A stretch of 64,000 nucleotides of DNA from Klebsiella sp. BIGb0138 (GCF_004342285.1 NZ_SMCV01000017.1:1-64000); one strand, 5' to 3'; counted from the stretch's first letter, positions 38,815 to 49,124 are shown. Program-made: numbers and translations. Notes: a model not told the origin generated them from the letters alone.

Positions 38815-40277
38815 GCGCAAAGCTCCTTATTCTGTTGCGACTGAAACTGCGCCACGAAGCGGGCAATTTCGTTTTCAGGATTGGGGGTAAACGTGGTGAG
38901 CGCAGAGTTGTGGCGCACCACCTGACGGAAATCGTCGACGTTATTCAGCTCATCCAGCGTCATCAGCTGGATACCGATATTGCCCAGCGTAGAGGCCTCG
39001 ACAGGGCCGGCGACCACCGTGACGCCGCAGGCGTCAGCGCACAGCTGGTTGAGCAGCGCGTTCTGGCAGCCGCCGCCCACGATATGCAGCTGGCTGAACG
39101 GCTGTCCGCGCAGCCGGGTGAGTTCGTTGAGCACGCGGGCGTAGAGCAGAGCGAGACTGTCGAAAATGCAGCGCGCCAGTTCGACGGCCTCCATGGGTAC
39201 CGGCTGCCCGGATTCGCGGCAGGCGGCCTGAATTTCGCCGCTCATATTGGGCGGATTGATAAAACGGTCGTCGTTGCAATCAATCACAAAGCGGCAGGCC
39301 GGAAGCCGCTCGGCGCGGGCGATCAGCGTAGAGAGTTCACCGATGTTTTGCTCTTGCAACACCCGCTGTAGCAGCCAGAGCCCCATGATATTTTTCAGCA
39401 CCCGATAGCGCCCTTCGGCACCGCCTTCATTGGTGATATTGGCCTTCAGCGCTTCGCTGCTGGTGTAAGGCGTTCGGCTTTCAAAGCCCATCAGCGACCA
39501 GGTGCCGGAAGAGAGATAAGCGGCGTTCTGAGAGGACAGCGGCGCGGCGATCACCGCGCTGGCGGTATCGTGACTGGCGACAGCGACCACCGGAATGGCG
39601 TTCCCCTGCGGACACGTCCAGTGGCCGATCACGTTACCCGGATGACGCGGCGTGCCGAACCACGCGCGCGGCGCCCCGGTCCAGCTCAGCAGGTCGTCAT
39701 CCCAGCTATCGCTATCAATATTGACCAGCTGGGTGGTGGTGGCGTTGGTGTATTCCCAGTTCATCCTGCCGGTCAGACGGAAGCTGAAATAGTCGGGGAT
39801 CAGCAGCGCATGCACGGCCTGGCTGACCAGTTCAGGCTGTTGTTCAACCAGTGCGCGCAGCTGATACAGGGTGTTGAAGGGCATAAACTGGATGCCGCTG
39901 CGACGGTAGATCTCGGCGCGTCCTATCTGCTCTTCAGCATGCTGCATCAGACCGTGGGTGCGAGCGTCGCGGTAGGAGATCGGTAGGCCGACGCGTTGCC
40001 CCTGCTCGTTCAGCAGCACATAATCCACGCCCCAGGTATCAATACCGATGCTATCGATGGCGATTCCCTGTTCGCAGACCTTTGCCAGCCCGCGGCGAAT
40101 TTCGCCTTCCAGACGGTCGATATCCCAACAGTCATAGCCCGCCACCTTGCGCAGACTATTGGTGAAACGATGAATCTCACGCAGCGTCAGCGCACGCTGC
40201 GCGCGGTCGTAGCGGGCAAGCATGACCCGCCCGCTGGAGGCGCCTAAATCAACGGCTACACAATGACGAAAGCTCAT
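38811..40277 (-). CDS. rhaB: Rhamnulokinase
   Basis: RhaB phosphorylates L-rhamnulose at C1 with ATP. The 488-residue FGGY-family kinase has the N-terminal phosphate motif [10 protein letters not shown], the catalytic region [14 protein letters not shown] and the C-terminal adenosine motif HIVGGGCQN. It is the first gene after the rhamnose promoter and is translationally coupled to rhaA. Confidence 0.97.
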   Translation of the reverse strand: MSFRHCVAVDLGASSGRVMLARYDRAQRALTLREIHRFTNSLRKVAGYDCWDIDRLEGEIRRGLAKVCEQGIAIDSIGIDTWGVDYVLLNEQGQRVGLPISYRDARTHGLMQHAEEQIGRAEIYRRSGIQFMPFNTLYQLRALVEQQPELVSQAVHALLIPDYFSFRLTGRMNWEYTNATTTQLVNIDSDSWDDDLLSWTGAPRAWFGTPRHPGNVIGHWTCPQGNAIPVVAVASHDTASAVIAAPLSSQNAAYLSSGTWSLMGFESRTPYTSSEALKANITNEGGAEGRYRVLKNIMGLWLLQRVLQEQNIGELSTLIARAERLPACRFVIDCNDDRFINPPNMSGEIQAACRESGQPVPMEAVELARCIFDSLALLYARVLNELTRLRGQPFSQLHIVGGGCQNALLNQLCADACGVTVVAGPVEASTLGNIGIQLMTLDELNNVDDFRQVVRHNSALTTFTPNPENEIARFVAQFQSQQNKELCA

Positions 40278-40589
40278 GGGGAGATCCTTGTGAAAATCAT
40301 TGTCAGCAGTCTAAAAAAGTCATGCGCCGCCGACCTTCTTGCCACGGACAGGGAAAATTGGCGGCTGGCAACAAAGCAAAGGTGACCGTGAGAGAGGTCA
40401 CAATTTCGCTTAATCAGCGGGACGGTCAGGGATGTGATGTTGTCCGCAGTTCCCGATCTTTCCGGCTATTTCTTGAAAATGCGGCAGGCTTTACGAATTT
40501 TGCGGTCAAAAATTGAAGGCCGGAATGCTAACCCTTAATTACTATTTGCTTCACTGATTGATAACATTTCTCATTTCGAGGGCGCAGCT
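40278..40589. promoter_or_regulatory. rhaB-rhaS divergent control region
   Basis: The 312-base gap has no gene and controls both transcripts. Facing rhaB are a -10 hexamer TAGACT (minus strand, 40308-40313) and a RhaS region at 40331-40371 that, on the minus strand, reads TTGCCAGCCGCCAATTTTCC then AAGAAGGTCG, matching E. coli rhaI half-sites. A CRP site lies at 40387-40402. Facing rhaS, ATCTTTCCGGC-N-TTTCTTGAAAAT (about 40456-40480) resembles the RhaR half-sites of E. coli. Confidence 0.78.
40387..40402. promoter_or_regulatory. CRP site for the rhamnose operons
   Basis: CGTGA-gagagg-TCACA has both half-sites of the CRP consensus TGTGA-N6-TCACA, with one mismatch. It is placed just beyond the RhaS sites, where CRP-cAMP assists activation of rhaBAD in E. 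coli. Confidence 0.82.
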
Positions 40590-41426
40590 ATGACCATATT
40601 GCACAGTGTGGATTTCTTTAAGTCCGGGACTTCTGCTGTTGCCATTGAGCCACGCCTCCCTCAGTCGGCGTTTCCGGAACATCACCACGATTTCCATGAA
40701 ATCGTCATCGTTGAGCACGGCACCGGGATCCACGTTTTTAACGGGCAGCCCTATACCATCAGCGGTGGCTCGGTGTGTTTTATTCGCGATCACGACCGTC
40801 ATCTCTATGAGCACACCGACAATTTGTGTCTGACCAACGTGCTGTATCGCGCGCCGGATGCCTTTCGCTTTCTCAACGGGGTTAATCAGCTGTTGCCCCA
40901 GGAGCAGGAGGGAAACTATCTCTCCCACTGGCGGGTGAATCAGACGGTGCTGCAGCAGGTACGGCAGATTGTCGATCGGCTGGACCATGCCGGCCACGAA
41001 GCGGATATGCATACCATCGCCGGCCGCGAGATTCTGTTTATGCAGCTGCTGGTGCTGCTGCGTAAAAGCAGCCTTGCGGAAGAGGCGGCGGACAACGAAG
41101 CGCGGCTCAATCATCTGCTGGCCTGGCTGGAAGATCACTTCGCCGACGAGGTGTGCTGGGAGGAGGTGGCGGCGAAGTTTTCACTGTCGCTGCGGACCTT
41201 GCATCGTCAGCTTAAGCAGCAAACGGGTTTGACGCCGCAGCGCTACCTCAACCGGGTGCGGTTAGTGAAGGCGCGTCACCTGCTGCGCCATAGCGATGAA
41301 AGCGTGACGGATATCGCCTATCGCTGCGGATTTGGCGACAGTAACCACTTTTCGACGCTTTTTCGCCGGGAGTTTTCATGGTCGCCGCGCGATATTCGCC
41401 AGGGGCGGGACGCTATTCTTCAGTAA
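40590..41426 (+). CDS. rhaS: AraC-family activator RhaS
   Basis: RhaS binds L-rhamnose and activates the rhaB operon and rhaT. The 278-residue protein has an N-terminal cupin sensing domain ([17 protein letters not shown]) and a C-terminal double helix-turn-helix ([21 protein letters not shown] and [22 protein letters not shown]). It diverges from rhaB and lies 73 bases before rhaR in one operon. It is not the periplasmic binding protein that also goes by RhaS in other bacteria. Confidence 0.96.
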   Translation: MTILHSVDFFKSGTSAVAIEPRLPQSAFPEHHHDFHEIVIVEHGTGIHVFNGQPYTISGGSVCFIRDHDRHLYEHTDNLCLTNVLYRAPDAFRFLNGVNQLLPQEQEGNYLSHWRVNQTVLQQVRQIVDRLDHAGHEADMHTIAGREILFMQLLVLLRKSSLAEEAADNEARLNHLLAWLEDHFADEVCWEEVAAKFSLSLRTLHRQLKQQTGLTPQRYLNRVRLVKARHLLRHSDESVTDIAYRCGFGDSNHFSTLFRREFSWSPRDIRQGRDAILQ

Positions 41427-41499
41427 CGCGAGAGCAGTCAACGTTTTAGCCAGCAAGAACGCCAATAATAAAATGTTTTTTGGCGGTGGAGTTCTTGTC

Positions 41500-42357
41500 G
41501 TGGCCGGTCAGCTGATTCTTCGCAAAGATGAGTTTTTTGCTTCTCCTTCTCAGGCGGTAGCGGTCGCCGATCGTTACCCGCAAAATGTCTTCGCCGAGCA
41601 TACCCACGAGTTCTGTGAGCTGGTGCTGGTGTGGCGTGGAAACGGCCTGCACGTCCTTAACGATCGTCCCTGGCGCATCACCCGTGGCGATCTGTTCTAC
41701 ATTCGCGCCGAAGATAAACACTCCTATGCTTCGGTTAACGATTTAGTCCTGCAAAACGTGATTTATTGCCCGGACCGGCTGCGGCTGAATTTTGACTGGG
41801 CGGCTCATATTCCCGGTCTGTTTGGCACGCCGTGGAGCCCGCACTGGCGGATCGGCAGCTCCGGTATGACCCAGGTGCGCCAGGTGATTACCCAGCTCGA
41901 GCAGGAGAGCTCCCGCGGCGATGCGCAGGCGAATAACATGGCCGAGCTGCTGTTTGCGCAGCTGGTGCTGGTTCTCCAGCGTCACCGCTATGCCACCGAT
42001 AACCTGGCGGCGACCCAAAGCGAAACGCTCCTCGATAAACTGCTGACCGAACTGGCGGGCAGCCTGAACCGGCCTTTTGTCCTCGACCGCTTTTGTCTGC
42101 GGGAAGGGTGCGGCGAACGCGCGCTACGCCAGCAGTTTCGCCAGCAGACCGGGATGACGATTAACCACTATCTGCGGCAGCTGCGGATTTGCCACGCGCA
42201 GTATTTATTGCAGCATACGGAGCGCTTGATTGGCGAAATCGCCATGCAGTGCGGGTTTGAAGACAGCAACTACTTTTCCGTGGTGTTCAACCGGGAAATC
42301 GGCATGACCCCCGGACAGTGGCGGCAACGCAGCCGCGTTGCCGCCTGGGAGGGTTAG
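41500..42357 (+). CDS. rhaR: AraC-family activator RhaR
   Basis: RhaR activates rhaSR transcription in response to L-rhamnose, starting the cascade that makes RhaS. The 285-residue form begins with GTG at 41500 ([13 protein letters not shown], like MAHQLKLLKDDFF in E. coli), nine bases after a GGTGGAG ribosome binding site. Longer in-frame starts run back into rhaS and lack such a site. The C-terminal AraC domain ends [24 protein letters not shown]. Its TAG stop overlaps the convergent rhaT stop by two bases. Confidence 0.94.
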   Translation: MAGQLILRKDEFFASPSQAVAVADRYPQNVFAEHTHEFCELVLVWRGNGLHVLNDRPWRITRGDLFYIRAEDKHSYASVNDLVLQNVIYCPDRLRLNFDWAAHIPGLFGTPWSPHWRIGSSGMTQVRQVITQLEQESSRGDAQANNMAELLFAQLVLVLQRHRYATDNLAATQSETLLDKLLTELAGSLNRPFVLDRFCLREGCGERALRQQFRQQTGMTINHYLRQLRICHAQYLLQHTERLIGEIAMQCGFEDSNYFSVVFNREIGMTPGQWRQRSRVAAWEG

Positions 42358-43388
42358 TTCGCCATCCCGAGGCCGACGATATTGGCGGCGATAATAATCA
42401 CCACGCAGCCCAGGCTTAACACGCTGACCGGCCGACGGCCGGCGTTGTTCCACTCCTTCAGCACCAGCCCGACCAGGCCGCCGCACAGCACATAGAAGCT
42501 CATATGCAGCATCCAGCTCATGTAGTCATACTGCGCGGGAATGCTGGCGTGACCCCAGGCATAGAAGAAGAACTGCAGGTACCACATCAGGCCGCCAAGC
42601 GCCGACAACAGCACGTTGGCCACGATCAGCGGTTTGGCCAGCGAGAAGTCGGCTCTGAGCGACAGACTTTTCACTTTCGCCAGGCGAATAAAGCAAAAGC
42701 CAAGGTTGACCAGCGCGCCGCCGCCCATAATCACCACGTAGCTGGGCAGGGCGGTGTACAGCGGATCGACGCCCAATGCTGCCGCGGCATCGTGCATCGG
42801 CCGGGCGGCGTTCATCGCAAAAGACATGCCGGCGGAAAAAACACCGCACATCACCGCCAGCATCAGCCCTTTTTTCAGGTTGAAATCTTCGGCTTTAATG
42901 CCCATTTTGCGCTCTTTCAGCTGGCCTGCCCGCGTGACGATGGCAACGCCAACCACCGCCACCAGCACCCCGAGCAAGGTCATCTGGCCGCCCTGGGTGT
43001 GAATTAATATCGCGAACTGGCCGTTGATAATCGGGGTCATCAGGGTGCCGACAATCAAGGTGATACCAATCGCGATACCGATCCCCATCGACATACCGAG
43101 GTAGCGCATCGTCAGGCCGTAATTGATGTTGCCGATCCCCCACATGGCGCCAAACAGAAATACCGGCAGCAGCGTGGAGGCGTTGAAAGAGCGGTAATAG
43201 GCCCAGAAATCGGGCAGCAGCATGGCGCTAATGGCCCACGGAAGAACCAGCCAGGAGACAATCCCGCCGATAGACCACATGGTTTCCCATGACCACTGTT
43301 TAACTTGTTTGAACGGGGCATAGAAACAGGCTGCACTGGCCGCACCTATCAAATGCCAAAAAATACCCATCGTAATCGCGTGACTCAT
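42354..43388 (-). CDS. rhaT: L-rhamnose-proton symporter
   Basis: RhaT imports L-rhamnose with a proton across the inner membrane. The 344-residue, ten-helix protein matches E. coli RhaT throughout ([40 protein letters not shown]). The ATG at 43388 gives [11 protein letters not shown]; an ATG five codons upstream is discounted. Its presence beside a complete ABC importer means the cell has two rhamnose uptake routes at one locus. Confidence 0.97.
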   Translation of the reverse strand: MSHAITMGIFWHLIGAASAACFYAPFKQVKQWSWETMWSIGGIVSWLVLPWAISAMLLPDFWAYYRSFNASTLLPVFLFGAMWGIGNINYGLTMRYLGMSMGIGIAIGITLIVGTLMTPIINGQFAILIHTQGGQMTLLGVLVAVVGVAIVTRAGQLKERKMGIKAEDFNLKKGLMLAVMCGVFSAGMSFAMNAARPMHDAAAALGVDPLYTALPSYVVIMGGGALVNLGFCFIRLAKVKSLSLRADFSLAKPLIVANVLLSALGGLMWYLQFFFYAWGHASIPAQYDYMSWMLHMSFYVLCGGLVGLVLKEWNNAGRRPVSVLSLGCVVIIIAANIVGLGMAN

Positions 43389-43585
43389 TGATTTTATCCT
43401 CATCTATTTTTTTATCGGATAAATCTTCTTCCGACACGATGAGTGTAAAAATCGGTCAGTTTTTTCACCTTCAGGCTGTTGCCATGTGATGTTGAACCCT
43501 GGCAATCAACGGCTTAATTACTTGTTCCAGCTCACAAAAATGCGCCTATGCCTTGCAGTTATAACCTTATTAAAAATACGGCATT

Positions 43586-43621
43586 GATAAGCGTTTTCAA
43601 TATCATTTAATTAACTATAAT
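43586..43621 (+). promoter_or_regulatory. sodA promoter with Fur-like site
   Basis: GATAAGCGTTTTCAATATC (43586-43604) matches 13 of 19 bases of the Fur box, and TATAAT at 43616-43621 is a perfect -10. The stretch TCAATATCATTTAATTAACT is the same as in the E. coli sodA promoter, which is also controlled by SoxRS, ArcA and FNR. Confidence 0.75.
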
Positions 43622-43680
43622 GAACCAACTGCTTACGCGGCCTTAACACTTCCTGCCGCTTGACAATAATGGAGAGGATT

Positions 43681-44301
43681 ATGAGTTATACACTACCAGC
43701 CCTGCCGTACGCTTATGACGCCCTGGAACCGCACTTCGATAAGCAGACGATGGAAATCCATCACACTAAACACCACCAGGCCTACGTTAACAACGCCAAC
43801 GCGGCGCTGGAAAGCCTGCCAGAATTCGCCAGCCTGCCTGTTGAAGAACTGATCGCTAAACTGGATCAGCTGCCGGCCGACAAAAAAGGCGTTCTGCGTA
43901 ACAACGCAGGCGGCCACGCGAACCACAGCCTGTTCTGGAAAGGCCTGAAAACCGGCACGACCCTGCAGGGTGACCTGAAAGCCGCGATCGAACGTGATTT
44001 CGGTTCCGTTGATAACTTCAAAGCTGAGTTTGAAAAAGCGGCAGCGACCCGTTTCGGTTCCGGCTGGGCGTGGCTGGTACTGAAAGGCGACAAACTGGCC
44101 GTGGTTTCTACCGCAAACCAGGACTCCCCGCTGATGGGTGAAGCTATTTCTGGCGTTTCCGGCTTCCCGATTCTGGGCCTGGACGTATGGGAACACGCTT
44201 ACTACCTGAAATTCCAGAACCGTCGCCCGGACTACATCAAAGAGTTCTGGAACGTGGTTAACTGGGACGAAGCAGCAGCGCGTTTTTCCGCCAAAAAATA
44301 A
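43681..44301 (+). CDS. sodA: Manganese superoxide dismutase
   Basis: SodA disproportionates superoxide in the cytoplasm. The 206-residue protein has the metal ligands in [18 protein letters not shown] and DVWEHAYYL, and the Mn-type signature GGHANH. The ATG at 43681 follows GGAGAGGA and gives [13 protein letters not shown]; an ATG seven codons upstream overlaps that ribosome site. It has its own terminator. The E. coli neighbour kdgT is absent. Confidence 0.98.
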   Translation: MSYTLPALPYAYDALEPHFDKQTMEIHHTKHHQAYVNNANAALESLPEFASLPVEELIAKLDQLPADKKGVLRNNAGGHANHSLFWKGLKTGTTLQGDLKAAIERDFGSVDNFKAEFEKAAATRFGSGWAWLVLKGDKLAVVSTANQDSPLMGEAISGVSGFPILGLDVWEHAYYLKFQNRRPDYIKEFWNVVNWDEAAARFSAKK

Positions 44302-44322
44302 GGTTGCATTGTGCTGAACGAG

Positions 44323-44349
44323 AAGCGAGTCTGATGACTCGCTTTTTTT
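44323..44349 (+). terminator. sodA terminator
   Basis: AAGCGAGTC-tgat-GACTCGCTT is followed by a T tract about 20 bases after the sodA stop. Confidence 0.92.
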
Positions 44350-44371
44350 GTATCGGCACAAGGAGCAGCAG

Positions 44372-45046
44372 ATGCACTATCCGCTAAATGTCTACATCGG
44401 TCGCGTCCGCGACTATCCCGGCAGCCGCCCGAGCGCGATTGATAAAATTCAGGTCGATGGCGAGTTAACCCTCGGCGAGCTTGGGCTGGAAGGCGATGAG
44501 CAGGCGGAAAAGAAAATTCATGGCGGGCCGGATCGCGCGCTGTGCCACTACCCGCGCGAGCACTATGCCGACTGGATCCGCGAATTCCCCGAGCAGGCCG
44601 ATCTGTTCTGCTCCCCGGCCTTTGGCGAAAATCTTTCTACCGAAGGGCTGACCGAGAAAAACGTCAATATCGGCGATATCTTCCGCTGGGGCGAGGCGCT
44701 GATTCAGGTTACGCAGCCCCGATCGCCATGTTTTAAACTCAATTTCCATTTTGGCATCAGCGATATGGCGCAGCTGATGCAGAACAATGGCCAAACAGGC
44801 TGGCTGTATCGCGTGGTGGCGGGCGGGCAGGTCTCCAGCGATGCGCCGCTGGAACGGGTCTCCCGGGTGAGCGACGTGAGCGTTCAGGAAGCCGGGGCGA
44901 TAGCCTGGCACCTGCCGTTCGACGATGAGCAGTATCATCGCCTGCTGTCTGCGGCAGGACTGTCGGCGAGCTGGACCCGGACCATGCAGAAACGACGTCT
45001 GAGCGGAAAAATCGAGGATGCTTCGCGCCGCCTGTGGGGAGAATAA
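44372..45046 (+). CDS. yiiM: MOSC-domain 6-hydroxyaminopurine reductase YiiM
   Basis: YiiM is a small molybdoenzyme that detoxifies N-hydroxylated purines; its MOSC domain binds molybdenum cofactor through a conserved Cys, here in QPRSPCFKLN. The 224-residue length and ends (MHYPLNVY, RRLWGE) match E. coli. The ATG at 44372 follows AAGGAGCAGC. With mobAB and fdo it is another cofactor-dependent enzyme of this window. Confidence 0.94.
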   Translation: MHYPLNVYIGRVRDYPGSRPSAIDKIQVDGELTLGELGLEGDEQAEKKIHGGPDRALCHYPREHYADWIREFPEQADLFCSPAFGENLSTEGLTEKNVNIGDIFRWGEALIQVTQPRSPCFKLNFHFGISDMAQLMQNNGQTGWLYRVVAGGQVSSDAPLERVSRVSDVSVQEAGAIAWHLPFDDEQYHRLLSAAGLSASWTRTMQKRRLSGKIEDASRRLWGE

Positions 45047-45064
45047 TTTCCCCACAGGCGCCAA

Positions 45065-45136
45065 CGCCTTATCCGGGCTACGAGGGTTGCGCAGTTCACC
45101 GCGTGTAGCCCGGCTAAGCGCAGCGCGAGCCGGGGA
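45065..45136. repeat. BIME/REP pair between yiiM and cpxA
   Basis: GCCTTATCCGGGCTAC and, inverted, GTAGCCCGGCTAAGCGCAGC-N-AGCCGGG are two REP units in opposite orientation between the convergent yiiM and cpxA genes. Confidence 0.78.
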
Positions 45137-45144
45137 TGAACGTA

Positions 45145-46518
45145 TCAGGTGCGCTTATACAGCGGCAGCCAGATCGTCAGGCGTAAACCGCCTAATGGGC
45201 TGTCATCGGCTTTGACCCAACCGCGATGCTGTTGAATCGCCGCTTCGACAATCGCCAGTCCCAGACCGGTGCCGCCAGACTCGCGATCGCGCGCTTCGTC
45301 GGTACGGTAGAACGGACGGAAAATCTGCTCGCGATCCTCCGGGCTGACGCCCGGACCGTCGTCATCGACGTTAACCGTGATGCCGTCTTTATCCACCGAA
45401 AAACTGACCGAAATTTTGGTATGCGAGTAGCGCAGCGCGTTGCGCACGATATTCTCCAGCGCGCTTTCCAGCGCATTGGGGTTGCCGTACAGCGGCCAGG
45501 GACCCGGCGGATACTCCACGGTGAAGGATTTGCCAACCTGCTCAGCCTCGAATGCGGCGTTATCCAGCACTTCACCCCATAGCTGATTGGCTTTCACCGT
45601 TTCGCTCACCAGGGCGTTGTTCGCCTGGTTGCGCGACATCACCAGCAGGTCGTTGATCATGCTGTCCAGCCGGTGGGCTTCCGTCTCAATACGCTCAAGC
45701 TCTTTGCTCTCGCCGCTGCGACGGCGCAGCAAGGCGGTGCCGAGCTGCAGGCGCGTAAGCGGCGTACGCAGTTCGTGGGAAATATCGGACAACAAACGCT
45801 GCTGGCCGGTCATCATTCGCTCCAGCGCCGTCACCATCTGGTTAAAACTGGCCCCGGCGGCTAAAAACTCCTGCGGGCCGGCTTCCAGCTCAGGATGCTG
45901 ACGCAGGTTGCCTTGCGCGACCTCATCGGCGGCATTTTTCAGCTTACGCGCCGGCTTGGCCAAGCTCCACGCGAGCCACAGCAGCAGCGGTGAACTGACC
46001 AGCATCGTGACAATCAGCAGCAGTAACGGGCGGTCGAACAGCAGGTTGATAAAATCGGATTGGGAGGTGCTGGCAGGGCGGATAAGATAGAGCTGGTAAT
46101 TATCTTCCCCATCCCTGACGGAAAACGGCCCGACCATTTCCAGGCGCCCGTAGCGTTTTTTCTGCGGATGATCGGCATTATCGGCCTGGCCGATAAAGTT
46201 ACGAATGATCTGCATTTCGTTGCGTTCTGCGCCGATAACGCGCCCTTCGCTGGTGACCAGCAGTAAACGCTGTCCCGGCGGGGCCCACTTATCGATGGCG
46301 CGGAACAGACGCCGCCACCACATCAGGTCATTTGGCGGATCGGTCGCCAGTTCGGCCTCGACGTGCTGTTCGATCATGGTGCCCTGGCGCTGCTCGCTTT
46401 CCAGGAGTTCGGTCATCTGGCGCGAATCCAGCTTGGGCAACATCAGAACCAGCATCAACACCAGCGCCAGCGTGAGCCAGAAAATAGCGAAGATGCGTGC
46501 GGTTAAACTTCCAATCAT
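45145..46518 (-). CDS. cpxA: Envelope stress sensor kinase CpxA
   Basis: CpxA senses misfolded envelope proteins and lipid or adhesion stress and phosphorylates CpxR; CpxP restrains it. The 457-residue inner membrane protein has two helices (about 7-29 and 164-185) around a periplasmic sensor, then HAMP, the phospho-His in SDISHELRTPLTRL (about 248) and ATPase boxes NIVRNALRYS, DDGPGV and GGTGLGLAIV. Its ATG overlaps the cpxR stop. Confidence 0.98.
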   Translation of the reverse strand: MIGSLTARIFAIFWLTLALVLMLVLMLPKLDSRQMTELLESEQRQGTMIEQHVEAELATDPPNDLMWWRRLFRAIDKWAPPGQRLLLVTSEGRVIGAERNEMQIIRNFIGQADNADHPQKKRYGRLEMVGPFSVRDGEDNYQLYLIRPASTSQSDFINLLFDRPLLLLIVTMLVSSPLLLWLAWSLAKPARKLKNAADEVAQGNLRQHPELEAGPQEFLAAGASFNQMVTALERMMTGQQRLLSDISHELRTPLTRLQLGTALLRRRSGESKELERIETEAHRLDSMINDLLVMSRNQANNALVSETVKANQLWGEVLDNAAFEAEQVGKSFTVEYPPGPWPLYGNPNALESALENIVRNALRYSHTKISVSFSVDKDGITVNVDDDGPGVSPEDREQIFRPFYRTDEARDRESGGTGLGLAIVEAAIQQHRGWVKADDSPLGGLRLTIWLPLYKRT

Positions 46519-47213
46519 GAAGCTGAAACCATCAGGTAGCCACGGCCGCGCAGGGTTTTAAACCACGGATGACCGTCTTTACGCTCCGGCAGCTTACGCC
46601 GCAGGTTGGAAATATGCATATCGATGGCGCGGTCAAATGGCGTCAGGCGTTTGCCCAACACCTCCTGACTCAGATGTTCACGTGACACCACCTGACCAAG
46701 ATGCTGCGCCAGCAGGTAGAGCAGGGTGAACTCGGTGCCGGTCAGCTCCAGCGTTTGTCCGTCAAAATTGGCTTCCTGACGGCCTGGGTTGAGGCTCAAC
46801 GCATCAACTTCCAGCGTCGGTGAGCCGGCTTCGGTGGTTTGTTGCTGCTCGCTCCAGTGAGAACGACGCAGAATCGCGCGTATGCGCGCCACCAGTTCAC
46901 GATCGTTAAACGGCTTAGGTAAGTAGTCATCCGCGCCCAGCTCAAGGCCGAGAACGCGATCCAGCTCGCTGCCGCGGGCAGTTAGCATGATAACCGGGGT
47001 CTGGTGTGTCTGACGCAACTCTTTAAGCGTATCGATACCGTTTTTCTTCGGCATCATCACATCAAGTAAAAGTAAATCGATGCTGTCGTCCAGAAGGGCC
47101 AGCGCCTGTTCCCCGTCATGGGCCACGAGCACGTTAAATCCTTCCATATCGAGCAGCTCTTTTAACAGGGAGGTGAGCTCCCGGTCATCATCAACTAACA
47201 GGATTTTATTCAT
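46515..47213 (-). CDS. cpxR: Envelope stress response regulator CpxR
   Basis: CpxR controls envelope folding and proteolysis genes, including dsbA and cpxP in this window. The 232-residue OmpR-type protein has a receiver domain with Asp51 (LLLLDVMMPKKNG) and a C-terminal winged helix (EVLGKRLTPFDRAIDMHISNLRRKL). It leads the cpxRA operon and diverges from cpxP across a shared CpxR box. Confidence 0.98.
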   Translation of the reverse strand: MNKILLVDDDRELTSLLKELLDMEGFNVLVAHDGEQALALLDDSIDLLLLDVMMPKKNGIDTLKELRQTHQTPVIMLTARGSELDRVLGLELGADDYLPKPFNDRELVARIRAILRRSHWSEQQQTTEAGSPTLEVDALSLNPGRQEANFDGQTLELTGTEFTLLYLLAQHLGQVVSREHLSQEVLGKRLTPFDRAIDMHISNLRRKLPERKDGHPWFKTLRGRGYLMVSAS

Positions 47214-47268
47214 TGTTTAAATACCTCCGAGGCAGAAATTACGTCATCAAGGCTCGCTAATCCATGAC

Positions 47269-47283
47269 TTTACGTTGTTTTAC
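47269..47283 (-). promoter_or_regulatory. CpxR box between cpxR and cpxP
   Basis: On the minus strand the sequence is GTAAA-acaac-GTAAA, a perfect match to GTAAA-N5-GTAAA. It lies 80 bases before cpxP, which is among the strongest Cpx targets in E. coli, and also permits autoregulation of cpxRA. Confidence 0.9.
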
Positions 47284-47362
47284 ACCCCCTGACGCATGTT
47301 TGCAGCCCGAATCGTAGACTGGCTCTCGTTGAATCGCGACACAAACGTTTTGGGAGTATGTG

Positions 47363-47866
47363 ATGCGCAATGTTATTGCTGCCGTCATGGCCTCAACGCT
47401 GGCGCTAAGTGCATATAGCCAGGCCGCTGAAGTCGTTACCAGCGTTAACTGGCTCCCCGGAGACGATGGGGCACAGCGCAGCAGCCAGAGTCATATGTTT
47501 GACGGCATAAGTCTAACCGAACAGCAACGACAGCAGTTACGAGATCTTATGCAACGGGCACGCCATGACCGGCAACCCATTAATGTTAGCGAAATGGAGG
47601 CAATGCATCGCCTTGTCACCGCAGAAAATTTTGATGAGAACGCTGTGCGCGCTCAGGCCGATAAGATGGCTCAGGAGCAGGTTGCTCGCCAGATTGAAAT
47701 GGCGAAGGTCCGCAACCAGATGTATCACCTGCTAACGCCGGAGCAGCAAGCGGTTCTCAATGCGAAACACCAGCAACGAATGGATCAGTTGCGTGAGGTT
47801 GTAAGGATGCAAAAAGGTTCAGCAACCATGCTGTCGAGTAGTAGCAATACCGTGCAACCCCAGTAG
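47363..47866 (+). CDS. cpxP: Periplasmic Cpx inhibitor and adaptor CpxP
   Basis: CpxP binds the CpxA sensor domain and dampens signalling, and delivers misfolded pilins to DegP. The 167-residue precursor has a signal peptide (cleaved near residue 21, after AYSQA) and two LTxxQ motifs ([11 protein letters not shown] and [10 protein letters not shown]). The ATG at 47363 matches E. coli; a GTG one codon earlier is possible but less likely. Its 3' UTR yields the small RNA CpxQ. Confidence 0.96.
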   Translation: MRNVIAAVMASTLALSAYSQAAEVVTSVNWLPGDDGAQRSSQSHMFDGISLTEQQRQQLRDLMQRARHDRQPINVSEMEAMHRLVTAENFDENAVRAQADKMAQEQVARQIEMAKVRNQMYHLLTPEQQAVLNAKHQQRMDQLREVVRMQKGSATMLSSSSNTVQPQ

Positions 47867-47875
47867 TAAACCCTG

Positions 47876-47934
47876 TTTTCCTTGCCATAGACACCATCCC
47901 TGTCTTCCCCCCTCATGATGAGGGGGTTTTTTTT
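47876..47934 (+). ncRNA. cpxQ: CpxQ small RNA from the cpxP 3' UTR
   Basis: The sequence TTTTCCTTGCCATAGACACC followed by ATCCCTGTCTT and the terminator CCCCCTCATGATGAGGGGG with eight T residues matches the 58-nt CpxQ of E. coli and Salmonella, which RNase E releases from cpxP mRNA. CpxQ works with Hfq to repress envelope protein mRNAs. The seed region TTTTCCTTGCC is unchanged, and the loop of the terminator differs. Confidence 0.9.
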
Positions 47935-48025
47935 GTCTGTCATTCAGCTAAACGACTTCTCCCTTGCGCCCCGTCGCAACAAAAGTTCGGGTTATACTAA
48001 GCGCATCGCCGGAAAAGGAGCGTTT

Positions 48026-48922
48026 ATGGATCAATCTTATGGGCGGCTGGTCAGTCGTGCGGCCATTGCGGCGACGGTGATGGCCTCCGCGTTACTTTTG
48101 ATTAAAATTTTTGCGTGGTGGTATACCGGATCGGTGAGTATTCTGGCGGCGCTTGTGGACTCGCTGGTGGATATTGCCGCCTCGTTAACCAACCTGCTGG
48201 TGGTGCGTTACTCGCTTCAACCCGCTGATGAGGAACATACTTTTGGCCACGGCAAGGCGGAATCGCTGGCCGCGCTGGCGCAAAGTATGTTTATCTCCGG
48301 GTCGGCTCTGTTCCTGTTTTTGACCGGCATCCAGCATCTGGCGCGGCCGGAGCCGATGCAGGCGGCGGGCATCGGCATGATTGTGACCCTGATTGCGCTG
48401 GCCAGCACGCTGGTGCTGGTGACTTTCCAACGCTGGGTGGTGAGAAAAACGCGAAGCCAGGCGGTGCGAGCAGATATGCTTCATTATCAGTCTGATGTTA
48501 TGATGAACGGCGCAATTCTGGTGGCGCTGGGCCTCTCCTGGTATGGTTGGCATCGCGCCGACGCGCTGTTTGCCCTTGGAATTGGCATCTATATTTTATA
48601 TAGCGCGCTGCGTATGGGTTACGACGCCGTTCAGTCGTTGTTAGACCGCGCACTTCCTGATGAGGAGCGTCAGGACATTATCAATATCGTGACCGCGTGG
48701 CCAGGCGTCAGCGGGGCGCACGATCTACGGACGCGGCAGTCAGGGCCGACTCGCTTTATTCAAATACATCTGGAAATGGAAGATAACCTCCCGCTGGTGC
48801 AGGCGCACGTGATTGCCGACCAGGTGGAGCAGGCGATTCTGCACCGTTTCCCGGGTTCTGATGTGATTATCCATCAGGATCCCTGTTCTGTGGTGCCGCT
48901 GGCGCGACAGGGCGTTTTTTGA
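48026..48922 (+). CDS. fieF: Ferrous iron and zinc efflux protein FieF (YiiP)
   Basis: FieF is a cation diffusion facilitator, a proton-driven exporter of Fe(II) and Zn(II). The 298-residue protein has six helices, the transport site residues in LVDSLVDI and [10 protein letters not shown], and a cytoplasmic domain with further metal ligands (HLEMED, IIHQDPC). The ATG at 48026 follows AAAAGGAG; an open frame upstream overlaps CpxQ and is not coding. Confidence 0.96.
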   Translation: MDQSYGRLVSRAAIAATVMASALLLIKIFAWWYTGSVSILAALVDSLVDIAASLTNLLVVRYSLQPADEEHTFGHGKAESLAALAQSMFISGSALFLFLTGIQHLARPEPMQAAGIGMIVTLIALASTLVLVTFQRWVVRKTRSQAVRADMLHYQSDVMMNGAILVALGLSWYGWHRADALFALGIGIYILYSALRMGYDAVQSLLDRALPDEERQDIINIVTAWPGVSGAHDLRTRQSGPTRFIQIHLEMEDNLPLVQAHVIADQVEQAILHRFPGSDVIIHQDPCSVVPLARQGVF

Positions 48923-49007
48923 GCTTTCGGTTATAGTCTGTAAACTCGATGTAAAATGTGGGGCGGATCGGCATTTTTTGTATAAATTACCGCCATTTGG
49001 TCTGACC

Positions 49008-49019
49008 TGAATCAATTCA
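49008..49019 (+). promoter_or_regulatory. Cra (FruR) operator upstream of pfkA
   Basis: TGAATCAATTCA is a perfect palindrome that fits the Cra consensus TGAATCGNTTCA apart from the centre. Cra represses pfkA in E. coli. A -10-like TATACT follows at about 49034. Confidence 0.8.
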
Positions 49020-49124
49020 GCCAGAAGCGTTTGATATACTATTGCAATTATCGTCGTGCACTCCTGGTGAAGGAGCGCTTCAGGCAACAGGATTATTTTT
49101 TGCTTCCTAAGTTCAGAGGTAGTC

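Noticed and set aside
41332-41499. Longer RhaR starting inside rhaS
   Set aside because: The GTG at 41500 has a ribosome site and aligns with E. coli RhaR; the upstream residues do not.
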